DNA of 64,000 nt, from the NCBI GenBank assembly GCA_002393735.1, contig DGTK01000016.1, positions 33,522 through 97,521 of the forward strand, in the 5' to 3' direction. Of this stretch, positions 8,560 to 16,982 are shown piece by piece; the first letter of the stretch is position 1; each line of letters opens with the position of its first letter. The notes under the pieces are model-generated. The model searched no databases and had not been told where the DNA came from. It was given only the letters and a program-made list of their open reading frames with translations. The position numbers and the translations under genes are program-made. Source of the DNA: Lachnospiraceae bacterium UBA4338 (GTDB taxonomy: Bacteria > Bacillota > Clostridia > Lachnospirales > Lachnospiraceae).

Positions 8560-10351
8560 AGTGAATGAACTAAAATATAATATAGATCGAGATGCTCTTA
8601 GCAGGATATATGATTTCTTTACAATTGAGACGAGCGAAAAATATATTAAACAGGGAAGTTATATTCTGGACGCATCAGCTTTGTGCAATGATGTTAAGTC
8701 TATTAAATTTGAAACCGGCAAAAAGGTCCTTTTCATGATGAAGAAGGATTCGGAGAATAGGGAAAAAATAAAAACTCTCTTTAAAGAAATCTCAGATGGA
8801 GATAATTATTTCTTCCAGCAGACAAAGATTAATGAAATTGCTGATTATCTTTTAATTCAGCTTCTTTTGAATGCTTTGGGTTCGTATGAATCAGATTTCC
8901 TTAAGTTTAATAACCTGACCGGTCACCTGTACTGTTTTCATCCTAATTGGATTAAGAGGGGAAAAGAAAAAAAAGACAGTGTAATTTGGAAAGTTCCTTG
9001 TTTGGAAATAGCTGTAACCAAAGATTTATATATAAAACTGTTAGTTCGTACTTTTACGTCTTCCAGACTTAGAAACAAAATTACTTTCAAGAAAAGAAAA
9101 TATGAGGAATACCCTAAATATGTTTTTGCAGCAAATAATACGCTGTGCAGAAGACTTAAGGACGATAATACAGATTGCTTTATTATGCGTCAGGTTGATG
9201 GAGTAAAGTCTGAGATTACCTTTTTGAATATTCAAAGCAAGGAAAAGTTTGATCAGTCAAAAATGGGAGTGCTTAATAATGTAATCCAATATTTCAATGA
9301 AAAATATCAGGGAATGTGCAATATTGGATTTGAAGAAAAGCAAGTTGAGCACAGGTTAGATTATTCAAAAGCTATGCAAAATGAAAATATCAAAAGAATA
9401 AGGGAGATTCTTTCGCAAAAGGAGATTCATATTGTGGATATGGTCGGCGATAATTATTCTCCGGAGTTTTGTAAAGATATAAAAAAACTACTTTCTGAAA
9501 AATACGATGTAGAAGCAACTATAGGTAAGAGAATCAATAAAGATGGTCTTAATATTCTTGTTATTCATAATGCGGAATATTATGAAGATGCAGAAGATCC
9601 TCATGACAAGGTCTATGAAGGAACTGCCATACAGCATGTAACTTTAGAGGATTTTGCCGAAAATAGTGATTTTGCTATTTCGACTATAGTTCACGAGATA
9701 ATTATTAAAGAAGACTTAAAAGATAATAAGATCTCGCTATTTGATTGGAGTCAAACTGGTATTGAAGAACCGGTATCTTTTGGAGTTGAAGCTCGAATTA
9801 ATGAGGTGAACCGATACTTTTTTATGAAGGTTGCCTCCAATGGCTCTTTCGAAATAAAAGAACAGGAATTTACAATATTTGAATATAATGAATATATAGA
9901 ATTGTGTAATATTTTTGAAAGTGCCAATACAAGCTTGGAAATAGTCAAAGGCGTTATTCGGTATGAAGATGGGAGTATTGCTATTATAAAAGATACTGGA
10001 TTATTTACAATTCCTGAAATAGATTCTATTAACGAACTTTTAGAGTGTGGAGATAACAAACTTCGTGGTAAAGAAAGAAGAGAAGAATTACTTTCATCTT
10101 GCCTTGATATAAAATCATATAGAGAAAAGAACGCCGATTATTATTTTGTTGGAACAATCGGTGAAGGAATGCGTCCAGGTATTCAAAGAGCTTCAGTAGT
10201 TAGGAAGATAGAGGGGATAGATGATTCAAACATTGGATTTGATAAATTGATTTCACTAATGAATGTATCATTTGTAATAAATGGGCAATTAACTGTGATT
10301 CCATTTCCTTTTAAATATTTAAGAGAGTATATAGCAAAAATGAGTAACTGA
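8543..10351 (+). CDS. ddmE-like: DdmE-like prokaryotic Argonaute (MID-PIWI) protein
   Basis: A 602-residue protein overlapping the helicase gene by 17 nt and translated from ATG 8543 behind AGAGGTG. The middle part (about residues 295-400) has the pattern of a MID domain: a strand such as NILVIHN, an acidic turn DPHDK, GTAIQHVTLEDF, then STIVHEIIIKED. The C-terminus ends with LTVIPFPFKYLREYI, like the end of PIWI domains. No DEDX catalytic tetrad could be placed by eye, as expected for an inactive Argonaute that uses guide DNA only for target recognition. Vibrio cholerae DdmE is slightly longer (about 690 aa) and also follows ddmD. The assignment depends on fold-level pattern and neighbour; no search was run. 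Confidence 0.7.
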   Translation: MSTSIKVNELKYNIDRDALSRIYDFFTIETSEKYIKQGSYILDASALCNDVKSIKFETGKKVLFMMKKDSENREKIKTLFKEISDGDNYFFQQTKINEIADYLLIQLLLNALGSYESDFLKFNNLTGHLYCFHPNWIKRGKEKKDSVIWKVPCLEIAVTKDLYIKLLVRTFTSSRLRNKITFKKRKYEEYPKYVFAANNTLCRRLKDDNTDCFIMRQVDGVKSEITFLNIQSKEKFDQSKMGVLNNVIQYFNEKYQGMCNIGFEEKQVEHRLDYSKAMQNENIKRIREILSQKEIHIVDMVGDNYSPEFCKDIKKLLSEKYDVEATIGKRINKDGLNILVIHNAEYYEDAEDPHDKVYEGTAIQHVTLEDFAENSDFAISTIVHEIIIKEDLKDNKISLFDWSQTGIEEPVSFGVEARINEVNRYFFMKVASNGSFEIKEQEFTIFEYNEYIELCNIFESANTSLEIVKGVIRYEDGSIAIIKDTGLFTIPEIDSINELLECGDNKLRGKERREELLSSCLDIKSYREKNADYYFVGTIGEGMRPGIQRASVVRKIEGIDDSNIGFDKLISLMNVSFVINGQLTVIPFPFKYLREYIAKMSN

Positions 10352-10603
10352 TGGTCCTATATATTAATGCTTTTTAGTATATTAATGATAAATGTGCTCT
10401 ATTTAATATATTTGTACAACAGTATGGTTATTTCAACATGATTTCGTATAAGACATTTATATACTATATCAATAATATGATGTTATAATTATAATGCGTA
10501 TATTTATAGTGTGTCTGTAGAAAAAAGATTATAAAATTTTCTCTTTAACATGAGAGATAGGTCTTTGTGGTATGATTTTGACAGTGTGTATATTAGGAGA
10601 AAT

Positions 10604-11794
10604 ATGATGTTAGAGTCGAGTTCTATAACAACTACAAATAATCTAATTATCCAAGGTGATTACTATAACAAATTAGATATTGAAGGATTTTCGCAGATGA
10701 TGAAAGATCCGTCTTATTGTTATAAGTTTTATTGGCTCGAAGCAATTGTTAAGCTTATCTCTCAAAATGTTGCTGAAGCCACATTTGATGAAGTAATAAA
10801 TGAGATGATTTGTAATGCTTGGTATTCTGTGAGAGAATTTCATGTTCATTTAAGTGGTATGCAGCGTGGAAAAGTAAGTGATGGACTAGAACGTGCTGTT
10901 CTTGAACTATCAGAATTAAGTAACTTGTCATCTGATGCATCTAAAGTTGAGATTAAGAACGCAATTATGCAGTATGATGATAGACTTCGTAAATCAAAAG
11001 AACAGCTTACTAACATGGTTCCATATCGTGCGCTTGCGGGCTTCTTCAAGAGAGATAGTATACCAGTTAACTGGAATAGCATAAACGCAATTTCTGAATA
11101 TATTCTGAGGGTTAATCGTGAAACTGTTTTATTACCATATACTCTTGGTCCATCTAGTAAACTTAAGAAAGAAATATATTTTAATCCTGCGTGGATGGCA
11201 ATGATCCAGGATAATACTGTCTCTATTCTTGGATGGATTCAGTATGAAAAGATTAAGTGGCTTCAAAATAATAACCCAGAGCTTCCTGGACTAGTTTATA
11301 AACTTGCTCCTATGGATGAAAAGATGCGTAAGTTAAGCAAAGTTCATGATTTATGGGAAGGTGTACTTGATGTAGCAAAAGTCATGGACGTATTTAATGA
11401 TAAGCCTATTATATCTAATGAATATGATGTGGATCATTTTATTCCTTGGTCATTTGTTATGAATGATGAATTATGGAATCTTTCGCCGATGGACAGTAGT
11501 CTGAATTCTGCGAAGAGCAATAATTTGCCAAAGTGGGAACCGTTCTTTGACCGCTTTGTTCAGAATCAATATACGCTTTATATATGCATTCATGATTATG
11601 AAGGGATTCACAGACTGTTCGAAAAATGTTATAGAGATAATCTTCACTCTATTTGGGCTTCGCAGGAACTATATATAAGAGGTAATAGCAAAGAAGAATT
11701 CTACAATATACTGAGAAAGAATATGCAACCTGTATATGATTCTGCAAGACGACAGGGATACGAATTTTGGAAAAGGGAGTCTGTAAATGGATAG
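10604..11794 (+). CDS. HNH endonuclease domain protein
   Basis: A roughly 396-residue protein with a C-terminal HNH nuclease module: VDHFIPWSFV starting at residue 276 provides the first His, followed by ELWNLSPMDSSLNSAKSNNL for the Asn/His part of the beta-beta-alpha-metal fold. The N-terminal 250 residues have the CYKFYWLEAIVKLI motif common in this defence-associated family, which probably mediates target or DNA recognition. ATG 10604 or 10607 is chosen because AGGAGA at 10595-10600 precedes it; the longer frame from 10550 has no ribosome binding site. The last 8 nt overlap a methyltransferase gene, suggesting a coupled nuclease/modification pair. It is separated from the DdmE-like gene by an AT-rich 250-bp spacer, so it may have its own promoter. 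Confidence 0.82.
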   Translation: MMLESSSITTTNNLIIQGDYYNKLDIEGFSQMMKDPSYCYKFYWLEAIVKLISQNVAEATFDEVINEMICNAWYSVREFHVHLSGMQRGKVSDGLERAVLELSELSNLSSDASKVEIKNAIMQYDDRLRKSKEQLTNMVPYRALAGFFKRDSIPVNWNSINAISEYILRVNRETVLLPYTLGPSSKLKKEIYFNPAWMAMIQDNTVSILGWIQYEKIKWLQNNNPELPGLVYKLAPMDEKMRKLSKVHDLWEGVLDVAKVMDVFNDKPIISNEYDVDHFIPWSFVMNDELWNLSPMDSSLNSAKSNNLPKWEPFFDRFVQNQYTLYICIHDYEGIHRLFEKCYRDNLHSIWASQELYIRGNSKEEFYNILRKNMQPVYDSARRQGYEFWKRESVNG

Positions 11795-12383
11795 ACGTAT
11801 CGACTCAGTTGAATACTATAATAACAATGCTGAAGAATTCTATAATGGTTCAATTAATGCAGATATGTCTTTAAGTCGTGAAAGATTTCTTAAATATATT
11901 CCTGATGGTGGAAGAATTCTTGACGCAGGATGCGGAAGCGGAAGAGATAGTAAAGCCTTTATACAGTTAGGATATTCGGTTATAGCTTTTGATGCATCAA
12001 GAGAAATGTGCAAGATGGCATCTGAATTAATTGGTCAGGAAGTATGGCAGATGCGATTTGATGAGATGTCATTTGATGACGAGTTTGATGGCATTTGGGC
12101 GTGTGCTTCTTTATTGCATGTTCCTCAAAATGAAATGCAGAGTGTACTTGCAAAAATTAAGAAGGCATTGATACATAATGGAGTATTATATGCATCATTC
12201 AAATATGGTGAAGGTGAAATAGAACGAAATGATAGAGTCTTTACAAATTATACTGAAGATAGTGTTAAGGCACTATTAGAAGATGCAGGTTTTGAAATAA
12301 AGGAATGTGAGCTTTCGCATGATAGTCGCCCAGGTAGAGAAAATGAAATGTGGGTGAATGTTATAGGAATTAATCGTTTTTGA
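11787..12383 (+). CDS. class I SAM-dependent methyltransferase
   Basis: A 198-residue Rossmann-fold methyltransferase. Motif I is LDAGCGSG (residues 45-52), followed by an acidic strand end VIAFDAS and motif IV-like DGIWACASLLHV. These features match small-molecule or protein methyltransferases of the TehB/UbiE type (Methyltransf_11), not DNA methyltransferases: there is no DPPY/NPPY or PCQ motif. It overlaps the HNH gene by 8 nt, so translation is probably coupled. Whether it modifies nucleic acid, the nuclease or a metabolite is unknown. Confidence 0.85.
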   Translation: MDRRIDSVEYYNNNAEEFYNGSINADMSLSRERFLKYIPDGGRILDAGCGSGRDSKAFIQLGYSVIAFDASREMCKMASELIGQEVWQMRFDEMSFDDEFDGIWACASLLHVPQNEMQSVLAKIKKALIHNGVLYASFKYGEGEIERNDRVFTNYTEDSVKALLEDAGFEIKECELSHDSRPGRENEMWVNVIGINRF

Positions 12384-12399
12384 AAGAAGGTATAGTACT

Positions 12400-12843
12400 A
12401 TGTTTTATAGTTTGCTATTAGCATATGGTTCGCAGTATGGACAGTTATCGGCGGATTTTGATGGCTTTGTTGATGCTATTGTTGCTATGTTGGCTGGTAT
12501 GACGATATTGTCTATAATAGCAATTTGTTCACCATTTATTGTTATTGCTGTTGATTTGATTATTCGTGTAGTAGTAGGATGTATTACTGCAGATATTGCG
12601 AAAGAAAAAGGATATAATGCTTTTGGATTTTTCTTGTATAGTTTTGCAATTTGGCCAATTGGTTTAGGCGTGGCAATTCTGGCGCAACCAAAGGAAAAAC
12701 CTAAAGTGGTTGTAGGACCAACGCCACAGCAAATTATGAATGGTAAAATAGCTTATTATGAGCAATTATATAGAGAAGGGAAAATAACGGAAATTGAGTT
12801 TTATAGAAAAAAGGATGAAATACTGATGCAACAATATATTTAA
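12400..12843 (+). CDS. membrane protein with C-terminal SHOCT-like segment
   Basis: A 147-residue protein with hydrophobic segments at about 27-55 and 74-95, then a polar tail. The last 30 residues (YEQLYREGKITEIEFYRKKD) fit the SHOCT short C-terminal domain, thought to act in oligomerisation. It starts 16 bp after the methyltransferase stop behind AAGAAGG, so it may be the last gene of that transcript. No specific function can be given. Confidence 0.65.
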   Translation: MFYSLLLAYGSQYGQLSADFDGFVDAIVAMLAGMTILSIIAICSPFIVIAVDLIIRVVVGCITADIAKEKGYNAFGFFLYSFAIWPIGLGVAILAQPKEKPKVVVGPTPQQIMNGKIAYYEQLYREGKITEIEFYRKKDEILMQQYI

Positions 12844-13172
12844 ATATTTGTTAAAAAAGTTGCGCAAGTCCCGAAAAAAAGATTTGTACTGTGGTAACAT
12901 ATATTTAGTTGATAGTTAAGTTTGTTTGCCATATTTTTCATAATTTTTATCCTTTCTGTTTTTGGTTTATGAGTTTGCAGGGAAGATCAGGTGAGAGCCT
13001 GGTCTTTTCTGTTTGGGGGCGGAGATTTTGCATGAGTTTGAAAAGTCGCTTGTGGGGCGACCGAGGGCGTGGATAAATATACTACTATGTTTTTGTAAGC
13101 AAGAAAAACTGATGCGTTGCAAGGGATACAAGTATTTTGTTTTGTGCAGAGAGAAATGGGAGGTGATGAGAT
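12844..13172. other. intergenic region with one terminator hairpin
   Basis: 329 bp without a credible gene. It holds a terminator hairpin (12983-13009), then GGCGGAGATTTTGCATGA, which recurs in slightly changed form at 15657-15673 after a related hairpin, and a small GTCGC...GCGAC hairpin near 13050. AGGTGATGAG serves the zinc-ribbon gene at 13173. A short frame starting at 12970 lacks a ribosome binding site and was not accepted. Confidence 0.5.
12983..13009 (+). terminator. terminator hairpin, member of a repeated family
   Basis: AAGATCAGG / CCTGGTCTT stem (one G-U pair in RNA) with loop TGAGAG, then TTTT. Near-identical hairpins occur at 15622 and 16983, and a shorter relative at 4427-4447. 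Confidence 0.7.
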
Positions 13173-13661
13173 ATGGGAAGTGGTCGTGAATTAAAATGTC
13201 CTAAATGTGAATATAATTTTTGGGAACGCTTTGGCGTTGGGATGCTATTTCCAAGGAAATACGCAAGGACTGTTCAGGATGCAAGAGAAGGTAAATTGGG
13301 AGAGGAAATACAGACATTTTTTGCAGAACACGAAGAAGGAGCGATTCGGGCATCCTATGTAACATTATGCTGCGATAAATGTGGTGCTTTAAAAACAGGG
13401 CAAGATCTTACAATGTTTGTGCCGAAGGATAATAAAACGGTGCAATCTGAGCATGGCAGATGGTCAGTTGCAGCTTCGTTTGAAGGGGCGCGGTATGTAG
13501 ATGATATGGATCTTGATGAATTTTACAACGAGTATATGAAGTACCCGCATAAATGTGATGAATGCGGAGGCAGTATGCATATTGTAAAAGGGAGAGAATC
13601 TTTGAAATGTCCTAAATGTAGGACGAAGTTGGAAGTGGCAGGTTTTATAAATTGGGATTAG
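13173..13661 (+). CDS. zinc-ribbon protein
   Basis: A 162-residue protein with four Cys pairs: CPKC at 9-12, CDKC near 69-72, CDEC near 129-132 and CPKC near 148-151. The arrangement predicts two four-cysteine zinc sites, one made from the central and one from the C-terminal pairs, or two separate ribbons. No catalytic motif is visible. Clear start at ATG 13173 with GGGAGGTGATGAG upstream. It may bind nucleic acid or be a small scaffold; function unknown. An SseB-like gene follows after 32 bp. Confidence 0.7.
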   Translation: MGSGRELKCPKCEYNFWERFGVGMLFPRKYARTVQDAREGKLGEEIQTFFAEHEEGAIRASYVTLCCDKCGALKTGQDLTMFVPKDNKTVQSEHGRWSVAASFEGARYVDDMDLDEFYNEYMKYPHKCDECGGSMHIVKGRESLKCPKCRTKLEVAGFINWD

Positions 13662-13693
13662 TGACGGTGCGTTTTATTTAGGAGGACAGAGAT

Positions 13694-14176
13694 ATGAGTG
13701 ATAACAGATATGAAGAAAATAAGTATATTGTAATGGCGGCGGAGGCTTTCAGGCAGGACAGGTCCAGGGAGAATTTGTTTAGGATGCTGGATGTGCTATT
13801 GCAAAGGATGCTGGATGAGGGTGAGGCGCCGATGGCCATGGTGGATGTGAATCATTCCTTTGATTTGTTTGAATTGGCTGATGCGAAGGTGGGGGATTCC
13901 TTTACGCTTAAAGAGGGGGCCAGGCTTAGGATTGATACGGTTAGTAATGAGCCGGGTGTGGAGTGGATTCCGTTATATACGGATGAAGATGAAATAAATA
14001 AAATGCCGACGGCGAATATACATATCAATATGTCGATTTATGATATTCTGACGAGTGGACTTAGGAGTGAGAGAGCAAGTGGGATTGTGATTAATCCTTT
14101 TGGTTTGGCGCTTACGGTGCCGAAGGATATTCTTGAGATTGTGGTGAAGAGGTATGAGGAGATGAAGAGTGAATGA
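13694..14176 (+). CDS. SseB-family protein
   Basis: A 160-residue protein. The C-terminal half (EWIPLYTDEDEINKMPTANI ... GIVINPFGLALTVPKDIL) has the SseB N-terminal-domain pattern: a strand with PLYTD, an acidic helix and a conserved INPFG(L) segment. SseB-domain proteins were named for enhanced serine sensitivity and often occur near secretion or stress genes, but the biochemical role is not known. AGGAGG is 8 bp upstream of the ATG. It forms a likely pair with the zinc-ribbon gene. Confidence 0.75.
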   Translation: MSDNRYEENKYIVMAAEAFRQDRSRENLFRMLDVLLQRMLDEGEAPMAMVDVNHSFDLFELADAKVGDSFTLKEGARLRIDTVSNEPGVEWIPLYTDEDEINKMPTANIHINMSIYDILTSGLRSERASGIVINPFGLALTVPKDILEIVVKRYEEMKSE

Positions 14177-14182
14177 TTTTTA

Positions 14183-14339
14183 TTCGTCATTTTTACTAAT
14201 GGCGTGAGGCCAGTGTTTATGGGGGTTTTGAGAGTTCGGAGTGTGGAAAATATGGAATTTATTATACAATACTACCAAAGTTTTTGTTTTTAGGGGATTG
14301 GTATTGAAATTGGATTTTGGTGTGGTATAGTAGGGTTAA
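14183..14339 (+). repeat. 157-bp non-coding repeat, copy A
   Basis: Begins TTCGTCATTTTTACTA and ends GTATAGTAGGGTTAA. A second copy of the same length lies at 15716-15872. Both sit upstream of PD-(D/E)XK/Rpn-like genes. The repeat contains TACTACCAAAG and a later TTTTGGTGTGGTATAGTAG, an imperfect inverted pair that could fold in RNA. Confidence 0.75.
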
Positions 14340-14473
14340 GTGTACTAGTGAGCGATTTTGTGAAAGGTGATTATTTTTGATATTTGATAGGAGACTCTAA
14401 GAAAAGAAAACTATAAGAAAAGACATTCGGTATGCCTTGTTTAATAATAGTTTTTTTGAAAGGAGTTTTTATA

Positions 14474-15283
14474 TTGAACAACAAGAATTATGAAGATCTG
14501 ACTTTTTCGGATGATTTTATGTTTGGTAAAGTTACCGAGGATAAGGAGATTAGTCGTGGTTTGTTAAAATGTCTTCTCCAAAGAGAAATAGGAGAATTGG
14601 AGGAGATTCAAAACGAAAAACGTTATCAAGAGGCGTGTGATGGAAAGGGAATCCGTCTGGATTTATATTCCAGGGACAAAGATAATGTTTATGATGCAGA
14701 AATGCAAAATAAAAACAATCTAAGTGTTGAGCAATTAGAACTGCCAAAGAGGTCTCATTATTATCATGCGATGATTGCTAATGATCAACTTAATAAAGGC
14801 GATGATTACAGTTTGCTTGGCAACAGTAATATTATTTTTATCTGCACATTTGATCCTTTTGGCTTAGGCGAAGCATGGTATCATTTCAGCATGAAAGAGG
14901 AAAAGAACAATTCATTAGAATTGAATGATGGAGTTCATTCGTACTTCTTTAATGCGACGTATTTAGGGGACGACATTCCTGATGGCATACGAAATTTGTA
15001 TAGGTATTTACAGACGGAAGAAGTGTCAGATGAGTTGACGATGAAGATCGATGCTGCAGTAAATAGAACCAGAATGAATTCAATATGGAGGTCTAGTTAT
15101 ATGAAAGAAAAAATAGCCTTGCAAGATGAACATAAAGCGGGCCGGATAGAGGGAAGAGAAGAAGGCGTAATTAGTACTCTGCTGGATCTTGTTAAGGATG
15201 GAAGTATTTCGAAAGAGTTGGCTGCGCAAAAGGCGAACAAGAGTGTTGAAGAAATTGAAGACCTCATGAGAGAAAAGGCATAA
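14474..15283 (+). CDS. Rpn-family PD-(D/E)XK nuclease (transposase-like)
   Basis: A roughly 269-residue member of the Rpn/PD-(D/E)XK nuclease-transposase family, proteins linked to recombination-promoting DNA cleavage. The N-terminus has TFSDDFMFGKV, and the nuclease core reads IRLDLY ... YDAEMQN, giving D and E-x-Q catalytic residues. The tail AGRIEGREEG followed by ISKELAAQKANKS is the usual charged helix plus small helical domain of this family. TTG 14474 is chosen as start because AAAGGAG lies 8 nt upstream; ATG 14432 has no binding site. It is preceded by repeat copy A. It may be domesticated, since no terminal inverted repeats were seen. Confidence 0.82.
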   Translation: MNNKNYEDLTFSDDFMFGKVTEDKEISRGLLKCLLQREIGELEEIQNEKRYQEACDGKGIRLDLYSRDKDNVYDAEMQNKNNLSVEQLELPKRSHYYHAMIANDQLNKGDDYSLLGNSNIIFICTFDPFGLGEAWYHFSMKEEKNNSLELNDGVHSYFFNATYLGDDIPDGIRNLYRYLQTEEVSDELTMKIDAAVNRTRMNSIWRSSYMKEKIALQDEHKAGRIEGREEGVISTLLDLVKDGSISKELAAQKANKSVEEIEDLMREKA

Positions 15284-15292
15284 CGTTATATA

Positions 15293-15567
15293 TTCTGGAA
15301 GAAGATTTCAATATACCAATGACAACTGAGGTTGAGAAAGGGGTGAATGATATGTGTAATTTAGGTGAAGGAATATATGAAAATGGATTAAGTGCTGGAA
15401 TTGCTGAAGGGACTGTGAAAGGCAAGATAGAAGGAAGAGAAGATTTTAGAAAAGCATTTGATGATTTGCGTGCTGAAGCATTAAAAAACGGAGAGTTATC
15501 TCTTGATGAGATTAATGAAGAAATCTATGAGGTGAGATTAAGACATCAAGAAGAAAAAGCATTATAA
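15293..15567 (+). pseudogene. duplicated 3' fragment of a PD-(D/E)XK-family gene
   Basis: From about 15293 to 15403 the DNA is almost identical (one difference noted) to 16687-16795 inside the intact gene at 15973, starting with ATTCTGGAAGAAGATTTCAA. After GLSAGI the two sequences part, and this copy continues as IEGREDFRKAFDDLRAEA and ends EEKAL. Only the C-terminal helical tail is present; the nuclease domain is absent. The frame from ATG 15319 could still yield an 82-residue peptide, but no ribosome binding site was found. It looks like a remnant left by recombination between paralogues. Confidence 0.7.
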
Positions 15568-15621
15568 ACTTGGTTTGCGTAGCTAAATCATACTGAATGT
15601 TTGTATCAATTGAATGATGGG

Positions 15622-15651
15622 AAAGACTGGGTGTGAGCCTGGTCTTTTTTG
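15622..15651 (+). terminator. terminator hairpin, repeated family
   Basis: AAAGACTGGG / CCTGGTCTTT with loop TGTGAG (two G-U pairs) and six following T residues. Identical stem and loop occur at 16983. Confidence 0.8.
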
Positions 15652-15715
15652 TTTTGGGACGGAGATTTTGCATAATATGTTATAATGTATTTACCTGTTA
15701 TCAGGCGTAAAAACC

Positions 15716-15872
15716 TTCGTCATTTTTACTAGTGGCGCGAAGCCAGTGTTTGCAAGGGGTTGAGAGTTCTGGAGTGATGAAAATGGGGGATTTATTATAC
15801 AATACTACCAAAGTTTTATTATTTGTGGGTTTGATATTGAAGAATAATTCTGGTGTGGTATAGTAGGGTTAA
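15716..15872 (+). repeat. 157-bp non-coding repeat, copy B
   Basis: Second copy of the element at 14183-14339: starts TTCGTCATTTTTACTA, contains ATTATACAATACTACCAAAG, ends GTATAGTAGGGTTAA. Differences are scattered substitutions and small offsetting indels, with equal total length. It ends 100 bp before a PD-(D/E)XK gene. Confidence 0.75.
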
Positions 15873-15972
15873 ATATAAACGAATGATATGATTGTATTAG
15901 TTGTTTTTGGCATTACTATTGAAATGGATTATTAAGGCAAAGTGTTTTTTAATCTTACTTTAGGAGGGTAAT

Positions 15973-16968
15973 GTGGAAAATAACTACATTTTAAATAATA
16001 ATTATGCTGAGATTCAACAGAATAATAGCATAATTCAGTATGACAGTACGGTTAAGAAAGTACTGTCCACTAGAATTTATCTGGCAGAGATTCTTAAAGA
16101 TGTTGTGCCTGAATATGCGAATGTTTCTAGAAGTGAAATTATGCAGTCATGTTTTGATGGCGAGATTCAAATTGGACCTTTGGTTGATGATGTGAAGATT
16201 ACCGGTCAAAGGAATGAAGATGATTCGCCGAATGAAGGTAGTGTCAGATATGATATCAAGTTTACTTCAATTGTTCCTGGAATTAATAATAAAATACGAT
16301 TGATTATTAATCTTGAGGCGCAGAAAAGTGATAAGTTGTCATATCCATTAGTAAAACGTGGTAATTATTATACGGCCAGAATGATATCGTCTCAGAAGAA
16401 TACGGTATTTGTTAATAATCACTATGAGGATATATGTAAGGTTTATTCCATTTGGATTGTGATGAATTCGGACAAAGATGCCAATACAGTTGTGCGATAT
16501 CATATGCATAAGGATGATGTAGTTGGTAATCCGTCTGAATGCGTTGACAATTATGATCTTCAGAATATAATTGTAATTAAATTAGGGGATGCCGACGATA
16601 TTTCATGTGAAGAAAATGCAGATATTCTTAAGTTTCTGGATGTGCTGCTGTCAATGAGCATGGGAGTAGATGATAAGATACGGATTTTGGAAGAAGATTT
16701 CAATATACCAATGACAACTGAGGTTGAGAAAGGGGTAAATGATATGTGTAATTTAGGTGAAGGAATATATGAAAATGGATTAAGTGCTGGAATTGAGAAA
16801 GGCATTGAGAAAGGCATTGAGAAAGGCAGAGAGGAAGGCAGAGAAGAGGGCAGAATTAATATGCTGCTTGATATTGTTAAAGATGGACTGATTTCTGTTG
16901 CTGATGCTGCTAAAAAAGCCGGTATGAGCCTGGATGAGTTTGAGTATATAATGAAAAAGCAAATGTAA
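15973..16968 (+). CDS. PD-(D/E)XK nuclease-family transposase-like protein
   Basis: A 331-residue protein of the PDDEXK_2/Rpn superfamily. The nuclease core is YDIKF (D94) followed by INLEAQKS (E115-A-Q117); the N-terminal region reads YDSTVKKVLSTRIYLAEILK. The C-terminal tail contains three tandem GIEK units plus two GREE units, encoded by 12-bp direct repeats that could change in number by slippage. GTG 15973 is the start, behind AGGAGGG; the overlapping ATG at 15971 is out of frame. The 5' non-coding repeat B is shared with the Rpn-like gene upstream, and a piece of its 3' end is duplicated at 15293. It is probably a nuclease derived from a mobile element; no terminal repeats were seen. 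Confidence 0.82.
   Translation: MENNYILNNNYAEIQQNNSIIQYDSTVKKVLSTRIYLAEILKDVVPEYANVSRSEIMQSCFDGEIQIGPLVDDVKITGQRNEDDSPNEGSVRYDIKFTSIVPGINNKIRLIINLEAQKSDKLSYPLVKRGNYYTARMISSQKNTVFVNNHYEDICKVYSIWIVMNSDKDANTVVRYHMHKDDVVGNPSECVDNYDLQNIIVIKLGDADDISCEENADILKFLDVLLSMSMGVDDKIRILEEDFNIPMTTEVEKGVNDMCNLGEGIYENGLSAGIEKGIEKGIEKGREEGREEGRINMLLDIVKDGLISVADAAKKAGMSLDEFEYIMKKQM
16794..16853 (+). repeat. 12-bp tandem repeats within coding sequence
   Basis: ATTGAGAAAGGC is repeated three times in a row, followed by two related 12-mers (AGAGAGGAAGGC, AGAGAAGAGGGC). They encode GIEK/GREE units of the tail helix. Confidence 0.8.
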
Positions 16969-16982
16969 AAAAGTTTGTATGT

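Larger units (their letters stand above)
15568..15972. other. 405-bp intergenic region: terminator plus repeat copy B
   Basis: Contains a terminator hairpin (15622-15651), the short GGACGGAGATTTTGCATAA element, and repeat copy B (15716-15872). AGGAGGG at 15962-15968 serves the GTG start at 15973. No gene was seen. Confidence 0.6.

Noticed and set aside
10550..10603. Longer start for the HNH protein
   Set aside because: No ribosome binding site at 10550; AGGAGA directly precedes the ATGs at 10604/10607.
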